DNA from: CAZGOM01 sp964542875
GTDB lineage: Bacteria; Planctomycetota; Phycisphaerae; Phycisphaerales; Phycisphaeraceae
Assembly (NCBI GenBank): GCA_964542875.1
Contig: CAZIWA010000047.1
Span: 1 to 38,540 of the forward strand
DNA: 38,540 nt
Direction: 5' to 3'
Below, in pieces: positions 22,019-30,700 of this stretch (its first letter is position 1; each line of letters opens with the position of its first letter). The notes beneath the pieces were generated by a model. It saw nothing but the letters and a program-made list of their open reading frames with translations. It was not told the DNA's origin and searched no databases. The position numbers and the translations under genes were made by a program.

Positions 22019-23359
22019 TTAGGCTTTGGGATCGGTGTCGATGAGTGCTTCGGTGACTTTGTGGCGGCGGACTTTGCGCACGAGGATGTTTGCGCCGTCG
22101 ATGGCGGCGGTGTCGCCGCCTTTGGGGTGGTCTTCGAGTTTGTCGCAGATCCACTGGCTGACGCTGGCTTCGGGGGTGGAGCCGGGCGCGAAGTCCGGGC
22201 GGTTCATGACTTGGCGCGCGCGTCCGATGGTGGCGCCGCCGCCGACGACCCATTGGCGGCCTGAGGCGATGACATGCTTGGGCAGGCGATCGAATTCATC
22301 GTCGATGTCGCCGACGAGTTCTTCAAAGATGTCTTCCTGAGTGATCAGGCCGACGATGATGTTTTCATTGTTTCTCACGATGGCCAGGTGGAGGTTATTG
22401 GCCACCATCTGGCGCAGCGCCTCGCTGACGGAGAGGTTTTCGTTGAAGTCAAAGAGCGGGCGGGTGATTTCAGTGAGCTTGGGGTTGTGCGGGTGGGTTT
22501 TAGCCAGCAAAACGAGCTCTTTGAAGTTCACATAGCCAACAATGCCTTGAGGATCAGCGCGCTTGTCGGTGACGGGGAAGCGGGTGTGCAGGTCCAGGTG
22601 AATCTGCACGATGACCTCGGTGAGGGGCGAGCCCTGGTAGAGCATGATGATGTCGTCAGCGGGGACCATGATCTCCTTGACCTTGCGGGAGGAGAGCCGG
22701 CTGGCCTGGATGATGATGCGTTCCTGCTGGTGGCCGATGAGATTGGAAATGCGGGCGTAGCCGGCCATGGTGGAGATTTCGGCAATGGTGGCCTGGCCGG
22801 GAGTTGCGTGGGCGGACTTGCCTTCGAAAGGCTTGTTGACGAAGTTGACGAATTTGGTGACGGGGGAGAAGACGATGAGGGCCCATTTAAGGGGCTTGGC
22901 GATGAAGACGGCGAGCTCTTTATTGAACTTGACGCCCATGGTTTTGGGCAGGATTTCGGTGAACTGGAGCATGACGTAGGTGAAGGCGAGCGAGAAAAGC
23001 ATGATGTAGCCGGCGCCGAAAAGCTCGCCGAACTGGAGGCCGGCGATGGAAGCGCCGATGGTGTGTGCGGAGGTGTTGAGCAGGAGAATGACGGCGATGG
23101 GTTCTTCGATGTTGTCTTTAAAGCCTTTCCAGATATTCCCGGCGGTGGGATGCTTTTCCTGGAGTGAGGCGATTTGCGCAGGGGTGAGGGAGAGGAGAAC
23201 AGCCTCAAGCATGGAACAGATGAAGGAAACCGTGAGGGCGAGACCGACACCCATGAGGAAGATAATGAATGCGTAACTGCGGTCTTCTGGAGCGAGATGG
23301 CTGGTGGAATCGCTGGTGATGGCGGAGGCGAGGAAGAGGCCGGATAAATGAGGGTCCAC
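22019..23359 (-). CDS. CNNM/CorC-type transporter with CBS pair
   Basis: This 446-residue integral membrane protein belongs to the hemolysin-C/CNNM family, linked to Mg2+ or Co2+ efflux. Residues ~28-200 hold the DUF21 membrane domain (three to four TM helices, with ICSMLEAVLLSLTPAQ and the ILPKTMG motif). Residues ~225-360 form two CBS domains (VKEIMVPADDIIMLY; IVRNNENIIVGLITQEDIFEELVGDI). The C-terminal ~80 residues are the CorC-HlyC domain (WVVGGGATIGRARQVM). Start is GTG at 23359 (GTGGACCCT). It heads a minus-strand run with DUF2103 and perhaps the kinase. Confidence 0.94.
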   Translation of the reverse strand: MDPHLSGLFLASAITSDSTSHLAPEDRSYAFIIFLMGVGLALTVSFICSMLEAVLLSLTPAQIASLQEKHPTAGNIWKGFKDNIEEPIAVILLLNTSAHTIGASIAGLQFGELFGAGYIMLFSLAFTYVMLQFTEILPKTMGVKFNKELAVFIAKPLKWALIVFSPVTKFVNFVNKPFEGKSAHATPGQATIAEISTMAGYARISNLIGHQQERIIIQASRLSSRKVKEIMVPADDIIMLYQGSPLTEVIVQIHLDLHTRFPVTDKRADPQGIVGYVNFKELVLLAKTHPHNPKLTEITRPLFDFNENLSVSEALRQMVANNLHLAIVRNNENIIVGLITQEDIFEELVGDIDDEFDRLPKHVIASGRQWVVGGGATIGRARQVMNRPDFAPGSTPEASVSQWICDKLEDHPKGGDTAAIDGANILVRKVRRHKVTEALIDTDPKA

Positions 23360-23534
23360 GGGAGTTGAAGCCTTTCAGGGGTTCAAAGAAGCACGAAAAA
23401 GCAACCCGGAGTATAGGGCTTTTTGAGAGGAAATGGGAGATAAGGGTGCGTTAAATCGTGATAAACACGATGTAAGTCGGTTGGGTGGAGTGATTTATAT
23501 TTGTCTTAAAAGGTTGGGAAAAGCGCGCGCCCGC

Positions 23535-23957
23535 TTAGAGGCTGGGGGCGTCGGAATTCTTCCAGCGGTATTTGAGGTCCATCGCGGGTGTGGAGGGGTC
23601 GGCGACTTTCTGGTCGGCCTTGAGGCTCTGGATGCCGGTTACGGTCTGGCTGAATTTGGCGATGTTTTTCCAGACGAGGATGGTCTGGTAACGGTCGTTT
23701 TGCCGGGAGATGAAGAGTTGAAGGTCCGTGTGTTTGCGGAAGAGGGCTTCGAGATTGGCGCGGCCTTGATCGTCGGTGGTGGTGGTGCCGATGATGTCGA
23801 GGTCTTTGCTTTGATCATTGATGTTGACGTATTGGACCAGAATGGTGGCGCCGGAAATGGGCTGGCCGGTGGCGCGGTCGGTGAGCTTCATTTCAAGCGT
23901 GCTGCAACCGGCGAGGAAAGCGGTGGCCAGGAGGAAGAGCATGGAGAGGTATTTCAT
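23535..23957 (-). CDS. Hypothetical lipoprotein
   Basis: This is a 140-residue lipoprotein. The signal peptide MKYLSMLFLLATAFLAGC ends in a lipobox (LAGC, lipidated Cys18). The mature part starts with LEMKLTDRATGQPISGATI and DDQGRANLEALF, which resembles a carboxypeptidase-regulatory/transthyretin-like beta fold, the domain that often carries Asp/Gly turns. No enzyme motif is present. Start ATG 23957 is chosen because the preceding 28 codons lie upstream of the signal peptide. The gene is not in an obvious operon. Confidence 0.8.
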   Translation of the reverse strand: MKYLSMLFLLATAFLAGCSTLEMKLTDRATGQPISGATILVQYVNINDQSKDLDIIGTTTTDDQGRANLEALFRKHTDLQLFISRQNDRYQTILVWKNIAKFSQTVTGIQSLKADQKVADPSTPAMDLKYRWKNSDAPSL

Positions 23958-24097
23958 GGGAATGCTCACGGGAAGGTGGGGGGATGGGGTTACAAGGTAC
24001 AAAGGAAAGGCATGCAAGTATAGGAGTGCAATGCGGTTCAAATGGTGATGCGCAGGTTGAAGAAGGCCGGAAGGAAGTTGAGTCGTTACGGGGCGTG

Positions 24098-24215
24098 GGC
24101 ATGGACGCGGGCGCGTGCAAGGGCGTCATTTTTTGTATTTTTCCAGGGGCTACGCGCTTAGAAGCGCTCCATCCCTGGCTGTAATAGGGCCGCGCCTTCA
24201 GCACTCTGGATGAAG
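24098..24215 (+). repeat. Repeat head module plus compound hairpin
   Basis: The head module (24098-24121, GGCATGGACGCGGGCGCGTG) is followed 20 bp later by CCAGGG (24143-24148) pairing with CCCTGG (24173-24178), enclosing GCGCT-TAGA-AGCGC (24154-24167). GGCTGTAATAGGGCCGCGCC follows. I recall similar CCAGGG...CCCTGGCT elements as multicopy in Planctomycetota/Verrucomicrobiota genomes, which I cannot verify here. Confidence 0.55.
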
Positions 24216-24292
24216 CGGGAAGAGGCAGCGGGAATGAGTTGAAAGTTGTGGGTCCAGATTGCATTTGTGCCGGTCGGTTAAGATTTCACGCC

Positions 24293-25432
24293 ATGATTCC
24301 AGCGATTTTGATTTTGGCGGCGATTGGGTTTGCGATCTCGCTGCCGAGCGTTTGGGCGCTGATTCGGCTTGGTGAGAAGACGGGGAAAGTGGATTTGCCG
24401 GATGCGCCGGGGTCTGGGGGGCGCAAGGACCATGCGCGGCCGATCGTGAATATCGGGGGTGTGGGGATCGTGATTGCGGTGGTGCTGCCGATGGTGCTGG
24501 TGTTTATCGGCGCGTGGACGCTGCCGGAACCGGGGCCGGGGGCCAATGCGGTTTATCATGCCGTGGGGCCGCATCTCAAAGGCATGCGGGAACAGACTGT
24601 GCCGGGGCTGTGGCTGGTGGGGTCGATTCTGGTGATTCATATCCTGGGGCTGGTGGATGACCGATACAGGCTTTCTGCGAAACCGAAGCTGGCGATTCAG
24701 ATCGGCGTGGCGCTGGCTCTGGTGCTGGGGGCGGACTTTCGGGCGCTGGAATTTCTCGACAAATTAGGCCCGGCGGGGTTTTGCCTGAGCGTGGCGATGA
24801 CGGTGATCTGGATCGGCGCGTTGACGAATGCGATGAATTTTCTGGACAACATGGACGGGCTGTCGTCGGGTGTGGGGATTATCTGCGCGGGGATGTTTGC
24901 GGGGAGCGCGCTGATCAGCGGGCAATGGTTTGTGGCAGGGCTTGCGGCACTGCTGGCGGGGTCGCTGCTGGGGTTTTTGTGCTTTAATTTTCCGCCTGCG
25001 CGGGTGTATATGGGGGACGGCGGGTCGCTGGTGATGGGTTTGCTGCTGTCACTGATTGCGATTCGGGTGACGTATGTGCCGATGTCGCCCGATGGGGGGG
25101 ATTGGGGGCATTTTTATGGGCTGTTTACGCCACTGGTGATTCTGGCGGTGCCGATTTACGACTTTGTGAGTGTTTCAGGCATCCGGATCCGGCAGGGCAA
25201 GAGCGTGATGGTGGGGGACCAGCAGCATTTTTCGCATCGACTGGTGAAAATGGGTCTAAGCCGGAGGGCTGCGGTGCTGGTGATCTGGGCATGCACGCTG
25301 GCGACGGGGTTGGGCGGGCTGATGCTGCCTCACCTGGCGCCGTGGCAGGCCGTGGTGGCGTTTGTGCAGACGCTGGCGATTCTGGGGGTGATAGCGCTGC
25401 TGGAGATCGCCAAGGCAAAGACGCCGGGGTGA
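24293..25432 (+). CDS. WecA/MraY-family UDP-sugar:polyprenyl-phosphate transferase
   Basis: This 379-residue polytopic membrane enzyme (about 10 TM helices) transfers a phospho-sugar from UDP-HexNAc to undecaprenyl phosphate, the first step of O-antigen, capsule or teichoic-type polymers. Catalytic motifs are visible: LGLVDDRYRLSAKPKL, ALTNAMNFLDNMDGLSSG with the DNMDG metal site, the RVYMGDGGSLVMG loop and the DQQHFSHRLVKMG C-terminal motif. It fits the WecA/TagO group better than MraY. A ~40-residue periplasmic loop after TM2 is longer than usual. No polymer cluster surrounds it. Start ATG 24293; an in-frame start at 24239 lies in the preceding intergenic region. Confidence 0.92.
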   Translation: MIPAILILAAIGFAISLPSVWALIRLGEKTGKVDLPDAPGSGGRKDHARPIVNIGGVGIVIAVVLPMVLVFIGAWTLPEPGPGANAVYHAVGPHLKGMREQTVPGLWLVGSILVIHILGLVDDRYRLSAKPKLAIQIGVALALVLGADFRALEFLDKLGPAGFCLSVAMTVIWIGALTNAMNFLDNMDGLSSGVGIICAGMFAGSALISGQWFVAGLAALLAGSLLGFLCFNFPPARVYMGDGGSLVMGLLLSLIAIRVTYVPMSPDGGDWGHFYGLFTPLVILAVPIYDFVSVSGIRIRQGKSVMVGDQQHFSHRLVKMGLSRRAAVLVIWACTLATGLGGLMLPHLAPWQAVVAFVQTLAILGVIALLEIAKAKTPG

Positions 25433-25484
25433 GGTTGGCGTGGAGTTTGTGATCGGGGCGGGCAGGCAACATTGGGAATTACGC

Positions 25485-25533
25485 TGGCGCGTGCAGGAGA
25501 CGATTCTGCTTTGGGCTGTGCTGTGCCATCCAG
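25485..25533 (+). repeat. Dispersed repeat family B, degenerate copy
   Basis: TGGCGCGTGCAGGAGA (25485-25500) matches the end of the head module, and GGGCTGTGCTGTGCCATCC (25514-25532) matches the right arm of the palindrome at 9826-9843. The left arm is lost, so no hairpin forms. Confidence 0.5.
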
Positions 25534-25539
25534 AGGGAT

Positions 25540-26493
25540 TCAGGCGATTTTTGCGGATTTTGCGAGGAATTTCGAGAGCTTGTCGAATGTGGCCTGGGAG
25601 ATGACGGCGTGTTCGACGATGGCCTGGGTTTGTGGGAAATATTCGCGATCGGGATTGCCTGCGGCGTCGTCGATGGTTTCTTCGATGGTGATGAGTCTGA
25701 CATTGGGGCAGGTGGTGCAGTGGGGGAGGAAGACGCGGATGCCCAGTTCGCCGTTATCACCGGGTTGGAGGGAGCCGAGGGCGCTGAATTCGCCTTTGGT
25801 GATTTTTTCACGAAAGCCGGGGAGGTCTTTGGGCAGGCGGAAATGTGCGTAATAGCTGTTTTCCGATGTGCTGATGCAGCTTAAGGGTGAAGAGCAGGTG
25901 GTGCAGAGTTCGGCGAGCTTGTTTTTGTTTGGAATGAAACCGGGAAGGGCGCAGAAGAAAAAGGCAAGGGCTTCCAGAAAGTAGCCTGCTTTGCCGATGA
26001 AACCGAGGGTACGGGCTTGAGGGCCGGGGCTGGGTGTGCCGTGCTGCCAGGCATTTGAAATGGCCTGGGTGAGGGAAAAGTCGCCCTGGGTGCCGATCCA
26101 GAGCCATGAAAACCAGGAGAGGAGGAAGGCCATGCCCAATAAGGAGAGGCTGAGAAGGAAGAAGAGAAAGGTGGATGGGTGTCGATTGGCTTGTTGAACG
26201 GGTTTTCCGACGATCATTCCGGTGAAAAAGCCGCCGAAGACGGGAAGGATGCACCAGAGGCCGTAAAGGATGGCCATAAGGAGGATGGAGCCGCGGGGTT
26301 TGCGGCCGCCTTGGGGGTCTTGGATGAACCCTGTGAGGCCGTGCGCCATGGCACCGGCGTAGTGCATGACGACGCCATAAAGGAGGCCCAGAACGATGCA
26401 ACCGATGGCGGCAACGACGATGGCGGTGGCGATTTTTGCGGTATCGAACTGGATTTTTGGCTGATAAAAAGTGAGCGAGGGGGTGACGGACAT
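25540..26493 (-). CDS. Four-TM membrane protein with paired CxxC motifs
   Basis: This 317-residue protein has four predicted TM helices within about residues 20-200 (VVAAIGCIVLGLLYGVVMHY; LMAILYGLWCILPVFGGFFTG; FLFFLLSLSLLGMAFLLSWF; FLEALAFFFCALPGFI). A ~115-residue soluble C-terminal domain follows. That domain has CTTC at its start and CTTC about 65 residues later (PHCTTCPN), a spacing compatible with a zinc ribbon. The family is not recognised. Start ATG 26493, not the longer frame reaching 26670, because GGAGG (complement of 26501-26505) lies 7 bp upstream and the extra segment reads into the divergent pdxJ promoter. Confidence 0.75.
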   Translation of the reverse strand: MSVTPSLTFYQPKIQFDTAKIATAIVVAAIGCIVLGLLYGVVMHYAGAMAHGLTGFIQDPQGGRKPRGSILLMAILYGLWCILPVFGGFFTGMIVGKPVQQANRHPSTFLFFLLSLSLLGMAFLLSWFSWLWIGTQGDFSLTQAISNAWQHGTPSPGPQARTLGFIGKAGYFLEALAFFFCALPGFIPNKNKLAELCTTCSSPLSCISTSENSYYAHFRLPKDLPGFREKITKGEFSALGSLQPGDNGELGIRVFLPHCTTCPNVRLITIEETIDDAAGNPDREYFPQTQAIVEHAVISQATFDKLSKFLAKSAKIA

Positions 26494-26650
26494 GAGGCGA
26501 CCTCCGGAAAAAGGGTGAGGGAATGTTAACAATGGTGTGCAGGTGGTGGGATGGTGAGTTGAACAATAAATGGTGCGAGTGGGGAAGACACGTGAATAAC
26601 TTTTGTGACGAGTGCTAAGGTTTTGTGGGGCGCTATCTTCTGTTCCACCC

Positions 26651-27415
26651 ATGATTGAGTTAGGCGTCAATATTGATCACGTTGCGACCGTTCGGCAGGC
26701 CCGCCGAACGTATGAACCCGACCCTGTTTGGGCGGCGGTTGAAGCTCAACTGGCGGGCGCCGAGGGGATTACGGTGCATCTGCGGGAAGATCGGCGGCAC
26801 ATCCAGGACCATGATGTGGAGCGGATCAAATCAACCTGCCAAGTGAAATTGAATCTTGAGATGGGTGCGACCGACGAGATGGTGAAGATCGCCTGTCGGC
26901 TGAAGCCTGATCTTGTGATGCTGGTGCCGGAGGGACGTCAGGAAGTGACGACTGAAGGCGGCCTGGACGTGGCCGGGCAACTGGCGCGTATGAAAAAAGT
27001 AGTAAAAAAACTCGCCGACCATGGATTGGTGACGAGCGCTTTCATTAATACGGATGCGCATCAGGTGGAAGCGTGTGCAAAAGTTGGCATCAAGGTGTGC
27101 GAAGTGCATACGGGGCCATACGCGCATGCGTTTTATACACACTCTGGGGATATTCGTAACTTGAAGGTTGTGGAAGAACTGGAAAAAGTCAGGGCAGCCG
27201 GAGAGCTGATTACCGGAAGCGGTATGCAGTTCAATGCCGGTCATGCGCTGAATTATTTAAACGTGACCCACATCGCTGGATTGGCTGGAGTTCGCGAGCT
27301 GCACATCGGGCACGCGATCATCAGTCGGGCTATTTTTGTGGGTTTACGTGAAGCAGTCCGAGAGATGAAACGCCTGATGGAGACCGGCGCGCGCCGGTCG
27401 CAGGGACCGTTTTAG
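26651..27415 (+). CDS. pdxJ: Pyridoxine 5'-phosphate synthase
   Basis: This 254-residue enzyme joins 3-amino-1-phosphohydroxypropan-2-one with deoxyxylulose 5-phosphate to make pyridoxine 5'-phosphate in DXP-dependent vitamin B6 synthesis. Family signatures are LGVNIDHVATVRQAR at the N-terminus, ITVHLREDRRHIQDHD, the LVPEGRQEVTTEGGLD loop and VRELHIGHAIISRAIFVGL at the C-terminus, so it is complete. The codons are less G-biased than in the neighbours. It shares a divergent region with the four-TM gene. Start ATG 26651, since the conserved protein begins there. Confidence 0.97.
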   Translation: MIELGVNIDHVATVRQARRTYEPDPVWAAVEAQLAGAEGITVHLREDRRHIQDHDVERIKSTCQVKLNLEMGATDEMVKIACRLKPDLVMLVPEGRQEVTTEGGLDVAGQLARMKKVVKKLADHGLVTSAFINTDAHQVEACAKVGIKVCEVHTGPYAHAFYTHSGDIRNLKVVEELEKVRAAGELITGSGMQFNAGHALNYLNVTHIAGLAGVRELHIGHAIISRAIFVGLREAVREMKRLMETGARRSQGPF

Positions 27416-27507
27416 AGGGTTTGTATAACTGGTGTTTTGAGCCTGTCAATTCAGGTGTCAAGTAATCCACCTTTGGGGAAAAGCAAGTGACGCAGCTGTC
27501 AGTCCCG

Positions 27508-27536
27508 TTGACAAAGCCACTTGCGGCCCGTTATAC
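27508..27536 (+). promoter_or_regulatory. Near-consensus sigma70 promoter of the secretin gene
   Basis: TTGACA (27508-27513, perfect) and TTATAC (27531-27536) are spaced by exactly 17 bp. Transcription would start near 27543, leaving a ~164-nt leader before the TTG start codon. The 291-bp gap 27416-27706 has no other recognisable feature; a 67-codon open frame in it looks spurious. Confidence 0.75.
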
Positions 27537-27706
27537 ACCCCATGTATATTACGCCGGGACCGTTCCTCTGTTGTGTAACAGTAGGCGGTCAGGAGTAGAG
27601 GTTTCAAGCCCGAGCGGATTGAAAGTTCTATTCTGGAAGCTGGCGAGTATCGCAGTACGGCAGACTTTGACTCAAGCCCGAGTTCACTGACCCAGGGAGA
27701 TCAACT

Positions 27707-30700
27707 TTGTTCCAGCGACACTCCTTTCTCGTGATGGCACTCTTTACCGCGCTGCTGGTGGGCGCGGGTACAACCCTGTCTCAGACGGGCTCTTCCGAGA
27801 GCGCCTCTAATTTGCTGAGCCAGGGGAACGAGGCCTATCAAAAAGGCGATTTACAGGCCGCAAAGGAGACCTTGAAGAAGGTTGACCCTGTGCAGTTGGA
27901 TCGGCCGCAGCGCGTGCAGCTGTCGAAGTTGTTGAAAGATATTGATGCCAAGCTGGCGGAGAAGGCTGCTGCGGAAGCGGCTGCTCCTGCGCCGGCTGCG
28001 GCCCCGGCGGAAGCGGCAGTTGCCGCAGCCCCCGCGGTGAATGCTGAAGACCAGGCCAAGGCGGCTGCTGCGGCCAAGGCCGGAGCGGTGGCTGCTGCGG
28101 CGAAGGCCGGCGCTGAAGCGCAGGCCAAGGCTGATGCGGAGAAGGCTGCCGCCGACAAGGCTGCGGCTGAAGCGCAGGCCAAGGCTGACGCGGAGAAGGC
28201 TGCTGCCGACAAGGCTGCGGCTGAGGCGCAGGCCAAGGCTGACGCGGAGAAGGTTGCCGCCGACAAGGCTGCGGCTGAAGTCGCGGCGAAGGCCGAAGCG
28301 AACAAGGGTGCGGCATCAACGGCGGCCAAGGCTGGCGCTGTGACCGCTGCGGTGGCTGCTGCGAAGGCCGCCGACGACAAGAAGGCTGCTGACGATAAGG
28401 CCGCGGCTGACAAGGCTGCGGCTGATGCTGCGGCTGCCGAGAAGCTTGCCGCCGAAGAGAAGAAGGCTGCTGACGAGAAGGCTGCTTTGGAACAGAAGGC
28501 TGCTGCTGATGCTGCGGCTGCTGCGACCAAGGCTGCGGAAAACAAGGCGAAGGCTGCTGAAGCCGCGCGCCTGGCTGCTGTGGCTGCTGCTGCCGACGCG
28601 AAGGTGGCATTCGACAAGAAGGCTGCTGAAGCCGCCGAAGCGCAGGCCAAGGCTGATGAAGCGAAGGTTGCCGCTGAGAAGGCTGCGCAAGCGGCTGACC
28701 AGCAGAAGGCTGACGATGCCAAGGCTGCCGCCGAGAAGGCCGCTGCCGCCGCCGCGCTTGCCAAGGCTGACGCTGACAAGGCCGCCGCCACCCAGGCTGC
28801 TGCCGACAGCGATGCCGCCAAGAAGACCGAAGAAGCCGAGAAGGCCAAACAGACCCTGCTGCAACTGGCGGTTTCGCTGCGCAGCCAGGAACAAGTGGCC
28901 AACGGCAAGCGTTTTGAAGCCAATGACCAACTGCCCCAGGCGCTGGCTGCCTACCGTGACGCACTGGCGCTGGACCCCTCCAACAAGGACGTTCAGGCCT
29001 TGATCGCGGGTGTGGAAGCCAAGCGCGCCGGGACGAGCGCGCCCACGAGCCTGCTGGGCGACAACGTGACGGGCAACGTGGTGCGTGCCGACGCAGCGGT
29101 GCTGGACATCAATACCCAGTTGGGTCTTGCTGACGACCTTCGCAAGAAGGGCCAGTTTGCCGCGGCGCGCAACAGCGTGAGCCAGGCCAACAACGTGCTT
29201 CAGCAGAACCAGAAGGCGATTCCGGTGGACCGTGCGGCCCAGCTGCGCAGCCGGATCGACGCGCTGGACTCCCAGATCGCGATCGAAGAAAACACCACCA
29301 ACCAGCTCAACGCCGAAGCGGCCAAAGTGGCCGACAAGGAACAGCAGGAAAAGAAGAAGCAGGACTTGGCCCGTCAGAAGGACGAGGAAGTCCAGAACCT
29401 TCTGCGCCGCGTGCAGGAACTGCGCAAGGAACAGAAGTACGACGAAGCTCTTCGTCTGGTGAACCAGATCCTGTTCATCAAGGAAAACGATCCCGCGGCG
29501 CTCTTCATCAAGGAAATGATCGAAGAAGCCCGGATCATCACGATCTACCACAAGCACACCAAGACCCGCAGCATGTACATCGCGGAGCATTCGGCGATCA
29601 ACGTAGAGGCGACGACGCCTTACACCGCGCTCTTGACCTATCCTCCCGATTGGCCGCAGCTGACCGAGCGCCGGTTCCGTAACAAGAACAAGGACGCTGG
29701 GGACTCCATCGCGAACATCCGCGTTCGTGAAAAGCTTGACGAGCCGTTGGAAACGGTGGACTTCCAGGCTTTCCGCCTGAGCACGGTCATCGATTACCTC
29801 CGCCGTATCACTGCGCTGAACTTCGACGTGAACTGGCCTGCTCTTGAAGAAGTGGGCGTGGCCAAGGATACGCCGGTGACTCTGCAGCTCAACAACGTGC
29901 CGGCACGCGAAGTGCTGCGCCTGGTGCTGGCTCAGATCTCTCCCCCGGGCGACTCTTTGAACCCGGTGAGCTTCGCGGTCATCAACGGCATCGTGCGCAT
30001 CTCGACCCAGCGCGTCCTGAACAAGGACCTGGACACCAAGATGTACGACATCCGCGACTTGCTGCATGAAGTTTCTTCGCCTCAGGCGAGCTCGCTGCCT
30101 TCGTTCAGCTTGTCGACGGCGCTGTCTTCCTCGGGTACGAGCGTTTCGAGCTCCGGTAGCTCGGCGTTTACCTCCGGTACACAGTCCGGCGGCTCTTCGA
30201 GCATCTTCCCGACGACCAACACGACCGGCCAGCAAGGCCCGCCGCTGCTGGAACGCATCCAGGAGCTTATCCGTCAGACCGTTGGTAACCCCGAAGACTG
30301 GGATACCGCAGGCGGTACGGTGAGCAGCATGCGCGAAATCAACGGCAACCTGATCATCAAGACGACCCCGCAGTACCACCGGGAAATCGCCCGGCTGCTG
30401 GCCTCCCTGCGTGAGACGCGCGCTCACCAGATCACGGTTGAAGCCCGGTTCCTCCTGGTTGACCAGAACTTCCTGGAAGAAGTCGGCGTCGACGTCGACG
30501 TGCAGTTCAACCCCAACTCCACAAGCTGGTCACCCATCAAGGTTGCCCAGGACAGCTGGAGCCTTGCTCAGCGCGGCAGCACCGGTCTCCCCGGCTCCTT
30601 CGGCAGTCAGGCGACCCAGCCGCCCCCGATCCCCAACTTCACCCCCGGCACTGGCTTTACGCCGTCGGGCCGCTCCTTCGACTTCGGCGTGTCTTACCTC

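Noticed and set aside
22274..23167. A 297-codon + strand frame opposite the CNNM gene
   Set aside because: Antisense shadow with no domain features; the CNNM and CBS domains are on the minus strand.
27487..27690. A 67-codon frame in the secretin leader
   Set aside because: It begins upstream of the promoter boxes and would run through the promoter itself.
27838..28923. A 361-codon minus-strand frame rich in Ala and Ser
   Set aside because: It is the reverse reading of the GCN-rich repeat and has no ribosome-binding site or homology features.
28316..30427. A 703-codon open frame on the minus strand opposite the secretin gene
   Set aside because: It mirrors the Ala/Lys-rich coding strand and C-ending codons, has no family features, and the + frame is a clear secretin with promoter, ribosome-binding site and terminator.
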